From Fibrobacter sp. (GTDB lineage Bacteria; Fibrobacterota; Fibrobacteria; Fibrobacterales; Fibrobacteraceae): a stretch of 64,000 nt of DNA. Below are positions 60,083 through 64,000 of the stretch, piece by piece (position 1 is the first letter of the stretch; each line of letters begins with the position of its first letter). The translations under genes and the position numbers were made by a program. A model generated the notes under the pieces. It worked only from the letters and a program-made list of their open reading frames with translations. It did no database searches and was not told the DNA's origin. The stretch is taken from NCBI GenBank assembly GCA_016285835.1, contig JAEERM010000002.1, positions 17,089 to 81,088 on the forward strand. Reading direction: 5' to 3'.

Positions 60083-61105
60083 TTAGTTGGACGAGGCGAT
60101 AAGGACAGGACGATACTTGTCGAGATCTTCGAGAATTCGGGCAGCACCCTTGCACACGCACACGAGGGCGTCATCAATCACGTTGACGGACAGGCCCGTT
60201 TCCTTGCGGATACGTTCGTCGAAACCGCGCAACTGGGACGCACCGCCAGTCATGATGATACCCTTGTCCAAAATGTCGGAAGACAGTTCGGGAGGAGTCA
60301 TGCTGAGAGCCTGCTTGACGGCTTCGATAATGGCCGTGACCGGCTCTTCCAGTGCGGAACGGATTTCGGTACTGGTAATGGTCATGGTACGCGGAACGCC
60401 GGCGATAAAGTCGTGTCCCTTGACTTCCATGGAAAGTTCTTCTTCGAGCGGGCTTGCAGAACCAATCTGGATCTTGATCTGTTCGGCAGTGCTCTCGCCC
60501 ACGCAGAGGTTGTACATTGTACGCAGGTGGCGCACAATAGCCTCGTCCATCTCGTCACCGCCCACACGCACGGAAGCGTTACAGACAGTGCCATTCAGCG
60601 CGATAACCGCAATATCGGACGTACCGCCGCCGATATCGACAATCATGTTGCCCACGGGATCTTCTACGGGGATTCCCATACCCACGGCAGCAGCCATCGG
60701 TTCGTGCACCAGGTGAACTTCCTTGGCACCAGCCTGGCGAGCAGCATCAATCACGGCACGCTTTTCCACCTCGGTAATGCCCGAAGGAACACCGACCACC
60801 ACACGAGGTTTCACCATCCACAGCGGGTATTTCTGCACACGCTTGATGAACGTCTGGAGGAGGTTTTCAACCAATTCAAAATCGGCAATCACGCCATCGC
60901 GCATCGGGCGCACGGCACGGCTTTCGCCGGGAGTACGGCCAAGCATCTTCTTGGCCTCGAAACCGATAGCCGAAACGCGATTGTTCTTGCTGTCTACGGC
61001 AATCACGGTCGGTTCGTTGATGACAATACCTTGGCCCGCCACATGAACGAGTGTATTTGCGGTCCCCAGGTCAATACCAATATCACAAGAAAATAAGCCG
61101 AACAA
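60083..61105 (-). CDS. mreB: Rod shape-determining protein MreB (actin homologue)
   Basis: MreB is the actin-like filament of the elongasome, with 340 residues. Motifs are DIGIDLGTANTLVHV (phosphate 1), GVPSGITEVEKRAV, MIVDIGGGTSDIAVIAL (phosphate 2), DEAIVRHLR and IIMTGGASQLRGFD. The start codon is a TTG at 61105, with AAGGAC seven bases upstream; no in-frame ATG fits the family N-terminus. It is the first gene of the shape operon. Confidence 0.95.
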   Translation of the reverse strand: MFGLFSCDIGIDLGTANTLVHVAGQGIVINEPTVIAVDSKNNRVSAIGFEAKKMLGRTPGESRAVRPMRDGVIADFELVENLLQTFIKRVQKYPLWMVKPRVVVGVPSGITEVEKRAVIDAARQAGAKEVHLVHEPMAAAVGMGIPVEDPVGNMIVDIGGGTSDIAVIALNGTVCNASVRVGGDEMDEAIVRHLRTMYNLCVGESTAEQIKIQIGSASPLEEELSMEVKGHDFIAGVPRTMTITSTEIRSALEEPVTAIIEAVKQALSMTPPELSSDILDKGIIMTGGASQLRGFDERIRKETGLSVNVIDDALVCVCKGAARILEDLDKYRPVLIASSN

Positions 61106-61184
61106 AATGTGGTCCTTTTTAAGGGGTTAAAACCAAATAATCCTATGTAAGAAAAATACAATTATTTGAGGAGCTCAGAGTGCG

Positions 61185-61547
61185 CTACTGCAAGGAATCC
61201 CCACCAAAATAGAGTTTCTTGAAATAGCGGTCCCAGTGGCGATAATGCGCGTCGTAGCGGTACTTGCGCTTCTCGTGCAACCTGATATCCTTGTACATGA
61301 AGAAGTCCACTTCGGCGTATGCCGAATAGATTTCCGCCTTTGCCCCTTCAAACAAACGAAAATCCTTGATGCGGTAGTAAGGCGTGTCGAGCAACGCGGC
61401 ACGGTCACCCGACCCATGCAGGAATTCTGCGACATTGAATTCGAGGTCGTCCTGGAGGAACGCCTCAAGCTTGGTCTCTATACGTTCCGTGGGTTCGGAA
61501 CAGCCAAGGAACAGGGCGCATGCGATTGCAAAAAAGAAAAATTTCAT
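61185..61547 (-). CDS. Small lipoprotein of unknown function
   Basis: The 120-residue protein has a lipoprotein signal MKFFFFAIACALFLGCSEP (Cys at 16). The mature part contains a short helix (ERIETKLEAFLQDDL) and an alpha/beta-looking region. It ends in a basic-aromatic segment HEKRKYRYDAHYRHWDRYFKKLYF. No family is recognised. A TATATT box lies eight bases before the ATG, so the message may be leaderless. It lies just upstream of mreB, 80 bases away, on the same strand. It could be read with the shape genes. Confidence 0.72.
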   Translation of the reverse strand: MKFFFFAIACALFLGCSEPTERIETKLEAFLQDDLEFNVAEFLHGSGDRAALLDTPYYRIKDFRLFEGAKAEIYSAYAEVDFFMYKDIRLHEKRKYRYDAHYRHWDRYFKKLYFGGDSLQ

Positions 61548-61587
61548 GGCGAAAAAATATAAATCTTGGTCCTAGGAAAAACACCAT

Positions 61588-61619
61588 AAAAAAAGAAACG
61601 CGCCCTTAAGGCGCGTTTC
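61588..61619 (-). terminator. Terminator of outer-membrane protein gene
   Basis: A 10-bp stem GAAACGCGCC/GGCGCGTTTC is followed on the minus strand by seven T residues. It lies just after the stop at 61638. Confidence 0.9.
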
Positions 61620-61637
61620 CCGTATTTAGGATTTCAA

Positions 61638-62927
61638 CTAGAAGGAGTAAGTTGCAGAAATTCTAGAGAAGATACGCCCTTCGCCCTGGAACGGGTTGCG
61701 GAAGAGCAAGTCTTCGGCAACGGTCACGTCGATCTTCAGTTTCTCTTCGATATTGATGCCGAAGCCGAAACCGACATGGTCGTCTGCAGTACCGTCTGCA
61801 AGCGGGTTCGTGGCGAAGAAGTTGCCATTGTCACGGCAAATACCGTTATTGCCGGTATTCTTCGAATCCACATCACATTCCGTATAGAAGATGGACTTCT
61901 GACCGCCAACGCGGATTACGAACCAATCCCACCAGATGTTGCGTTCAATACCGAAGCTGATCATGCCGCCGATATCGTTGCGCTTGTCCCAGTTCGGATC
62001 GTCTTCGTTCTGAGAATTGTAGAGGCTCTCGCCCGTCGAATAATCAAACGACCAATCATGAGCCTTCAGCTGGTTCCAGATGAAATCACCGCCCAACCAG
62101 AAGAAGCCGCGGTCGAGGGCAACATTGATACCGAGACCAACCTGGGCATGCTTGTCGTCGATGCCCGGAGCCTGGATGAGGTTCATGGAGAACGCCGGCA
62201 CGAGTTCGCCATCGATAGCGTCGAGGCTAAAGAACGCGCGGGAATTGGCGAGGAAAGAGAAGTCACCATCGTCAAAGAAGTTCTTGTGTTCGGGGCCGTA
62301 CTGGATACGGGCGAGGCCGAAGCTGAACTCGAAGTCGATGCTGCTGCCGAACTGGAGGTTAAGACCTGCATCCGCTTGCACAATGGAAGCAAAGGCATTC
62401 GGGACCACCTGGTAAGAACCATCTTCGGCCTTGTCACCACCGTCCTGGTGAGCGATATAGACATGCAAGCCCCATGCATCGCCGTTAGAAAGCGAACCGC
62501 CCAAGAAACCATCGAAGTTGGTCACAGTTTCGGGGACAAGAGTTGTGTCGTTCGCGGCATCACCAATGACGCGCGTCGGCAAATACTTGGCAAGAGGAGA
62601 CGTACGTCCAAACAGGCCACCGATAGAGAGGCGCGGATCCGGATTGCTTTCGTCACCAAGGGATACAGAGAATATGCCGCCGAAATTCGGATGCTGCGGA
62701 TCGAGGTTCGTCCCACGTTCCACGTCCTGCGTATAAGGACCGAATTCACCAATCAAGTAGTTCGGGTAGAGATTGATGTTTGCAGGATTGTCGAAAATAC
62801 TCACGTCATCCATGATGTACGTTGTATTCTTGCCCATAGATTCGATTCGGGCAAAAGTTGCAAAGGCGGAACCGACTCCTAAAATGCCGAACGCCATGCC
62901 CACTGCAGCAGCTGATTTGAAATTCAT
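61638..62927 (-). CDS. Putative outer-membrane beta-barrel protein
   Basis: The 429-residue protein has a Sec signal peptide (AAAVGMAFGILGVGSAFA, cleavage about 23). The mature chain has alternating hydrophobic strands rich in Gly and aromatics, and ends in Phe (RISATYSF), the usual outer-membrane protein C-terminus. The start MDDVSIFDNPANINLYPNYL resembles the first segment of FadL/PorV-like barrels found in Bacteroidetes and Fibrobacteres. It has an AGGAG site, its own terminator and probably its own promoter. Substrate or function is unknown; an abundant porin-like or structural role is only a guess. Confidence 0.75.
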   Translation of the reverse strand: MNFKSAAAVGMAFGILGVGSAFATFARIESMGKNTTYIMDDVSIFDNPANINLYPNYLIGEFGPYTQDVERGTNLDPQHPNFGGIFSVSLGDESNPDPRLSIGGLFGRTSPLAKYLPTRVIGDAANDTTLVPETVTNFDGFLGGSLSNGDAWGLHVYIAHQDGGDKAEDGSYQVVPNAFASIVQADAGLNLQFGSSIDFEFSFGLARIQYGPEHKNFFDDGDFSFLANSRAFFSLDAIDGELVPAFSMNLIQAPGIDDKHAQVGLGINVALDRGFFWLGGDFIWNQLKAHDWSFDYSTGESLYNSQNEDDPNWDKRNDIGGMISFGIERNIWWDWFVIRVGGQKSIFYTECDVDSKNTGNNGICRDNGNFFATNPLADGTADDHVGFGFGINIEEKLKIDVTVAEDLLFRNPFQGEGRIFSRISATYSF

Positions 62928-63027
62928 AGAGAACTCCTGTTGAAAAACCTGCTATAAAGTTAATTTTATTTAACCATAAAAACAATAGATTGTAACAAAT
63001 TTGCTCTTTTTTTTGGACATTTTCTAC

Positions 63028-63062
63028 AAAAAAAAGGACCGAGCCAAACTCGGTCCTTTTTT
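63028..63062 (-). terminator. Terminator of AgmX/TonB-like gene
   Basis: GGACCGAG/CTCGGTCC with a 5-base loop is flanked by A8 on the left and T6 on the right. It lies 16 bases after the stop at 63078. Confidence 0.92.
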
Positions 63063-63077
63063 CAAGCTTTCCAAAGA

Positions 63078-63989
63078 TTATTCGGAGAACGTGAACGGAA
63101 TGGTTACCGTCGTGTTACCGGACTTCACCTTGCTGAACTTCCAGCGGCTCACAGCAGACTTGATTTCGCCATCAAATTCGCCGTAACCAGTGGTGGAAGA
63201 TGCAATGGAGATGCTGATAACTTCGCCACCCGGAGCAATCGTGAACTTCAAGGTAACCTTACCCTGGAATCCCGGTTTCTTCTTCAGGAACTTGTTATAG
63301 ATGTGACGGAGACCCGGAGTACGCTGACGGACGACCTTCATGATGTCCGCTGCGGAACGGGAACCACCGCCGGCGCCCATGTCGATATCGCGTTCAGACG
63401 GAGTCTTGATGGAGCCCTTAGCCTTAGTAGCGATACCACCGCCACCACCGCCAAGGAGGCCAGCAAGGCCGTCACCGATACCACCGGAACCACCTTCAGC
63501 ATAACCTTCGTTGAAGCCGCCATCAGCCTTACCGCGACGACCACCGAGCACGGTCTTACCCGTTGTCTGGAGGCCAGCCACGTCCTTAAGAACCTTATCG
63601 ATGTCCTTGGTGAACTTCTGGTTCTTCATGAGGTCGTAAGCAGCAGCAGAGGCGTTCTTGGTCTGAGCGGTGAGGAGCTTGAGCACGCCGCGAGTCTGCG
63701 GAGCGTTCGGCTGACCCTTACCACGCGGCTTACCGCCACCACCAGCCTTCTTACGAGGCTTCTTGGGTTCTTCTTTCTTCTTTTCTTCCTTCTTCTCTTC
63801 CTTCTGTTCGATGGACATAGAAGCGGAAAGATCTTCATTTGCGGATTCTTCGAACACGACTTCGTCAACGACTGCTTCGTACATGGAAGCCCACATACAG
63901 ATAGCCAGAGCGACGACCAAGGAGATACCGGCGATAGCGCCCATCTTCTTGTCGGATTCCGGCATAAGCGACGCGACTAACGGATCCAT
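63078..63989 (-). CDS. AgmX/PglI-type TonB-like protein
   Basis: The 303-residue protein has one membrane helix near the N-terminus (IAGISLVVALAICMWAS) and a long Glu/Lys-rich spacer (KEEKKEEKKKEEPKKPRKK). Gly-rich stretches and a C-terminal AgmX/PglI domain (about 215-303) follow. That domain has IMKVVRQRTPGLRHIYNKF, then GKVTLKFTIAPGGEVISISI and WKFSKV, the usual TonB_C-like ending. In this family the helix-Pro/Lys spacer-TonB fold links ExbB/ExbD-type motors to the outer envelope; agmX-type genes are tied to gliding in myxobacteria. Upstream motor genes may lie beyond the window edge. Confidence 0.82.
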   Translation of the reverse strand: MDPLVASLMPESDKKMGAIAGISLVVALAICMWASMYEAVVDEVVFEESANEDLSASMSIEQKEEKKEEKKKEEPKKPRKKAGGGGKPRGKGQPNAPQTRGVLKLLTAQTKNASAAAYDLMKNQKFTKDIDKVLKDVAGLQTTGKTVLGGRRGKADGGFNEGYAEGGSGGIGDGLAGLLGGGGGGIATKAKGSIKTPSERDIDMGAGGGSRSAADIMKVVRQRTPGLRHIYNKFLKKKPGFQGKVTLKFTIAPGGEVISISIASSTTGYGEFDGEIKSAVSRWKFSKVKSGNTTVTIPFTFSE

Positions 63990-64000
63990 AGCAACATTCT

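Noticed and set aside
61776-62882. 368-codon plus-strand ORF
   Set aside because: It is antisense to the outer-membrane protein gene, which has a signal peptide, terminal Phe and its own terminator.

Overview
The window looks like chromosomal DNA from a Gram-negative rod of the Fibrobacter type. This is an inference from gene content, not a database match. The pointers are lipoproteins with poly-serine linkers, a CotH-kinase lipoprotein, very large pilin-like proteins, many Rpn / PD-(D/E)XK nuclease-family genes and fragments, an mre-mrdA-rodA cluster, and TATATT-type promoter boxes. No rRNA, CRISPR array, prophage or complete classical insertion sequence is visible.

Layout. 1-3000: a partial membrane-protein gene, then an AT-rich acyltransferase plus sulfatase/phosphotransferase pair. 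3100-4500: two divergent type IV pilin-like genes. 4500-5400: two decayed nuclease-family remnants between three copies of one hairpin. 5385-21341 and 27602-37563: three paralogous minor-pilin operons, all on the minus strand. Module I is PilW-PilX(giant), module II is PilV-PilW-PilX(giant), and module III is FimT-PilV-PilW-PilX(giant). The giants are about 2014, 2145 and 2546 aa. Between modules II and III lie a two-lipoprotein operon (one resembling a glucan-water/PEP-type dikinase) and a cluster of Rpn-family genes with tandem duplications.

37850-64000 is mostly housekeeping. It holds tRNA-Leu(UAA); a minus operon ftsX / envC-like / holB / recJ / TonB_C-like gene; a plus series ybbR-like / tsaD / hypothetical / birA; a menaquinone-type block ubiE-ubiX-ubiA; a CotH-kinase lipoprotein; tRNA-Phe(GAA); a GAF/HD-GYP protein; tRNA-Ser(UGA); comF; the cell-shape cluster mreB-mreC-mreD-mrdA-rodA; a small lipoprotein; an outer-membrane protein; and an AgmX/TonB-like protein.

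The most interesting system is the set of three minor-pilin operons. Each ends in a K/X-type pseudopilin that lacks Glu5 and carries a roughly 2000-residue Cys-rich ectodomain. By analogy with GspH-I-J-K tip complexes, these look like exchangeable giant pilus-tip adhesins. The second notable pattern is that nuclease-family genes are bracketed by direct copies of terminator hairpins, in two cases the terminator of a giant-pilin operon. No pilus motor, platform, secretin or prepilin peptidase gene lies in the window, so assembly must use machinery encoded elsewhere.
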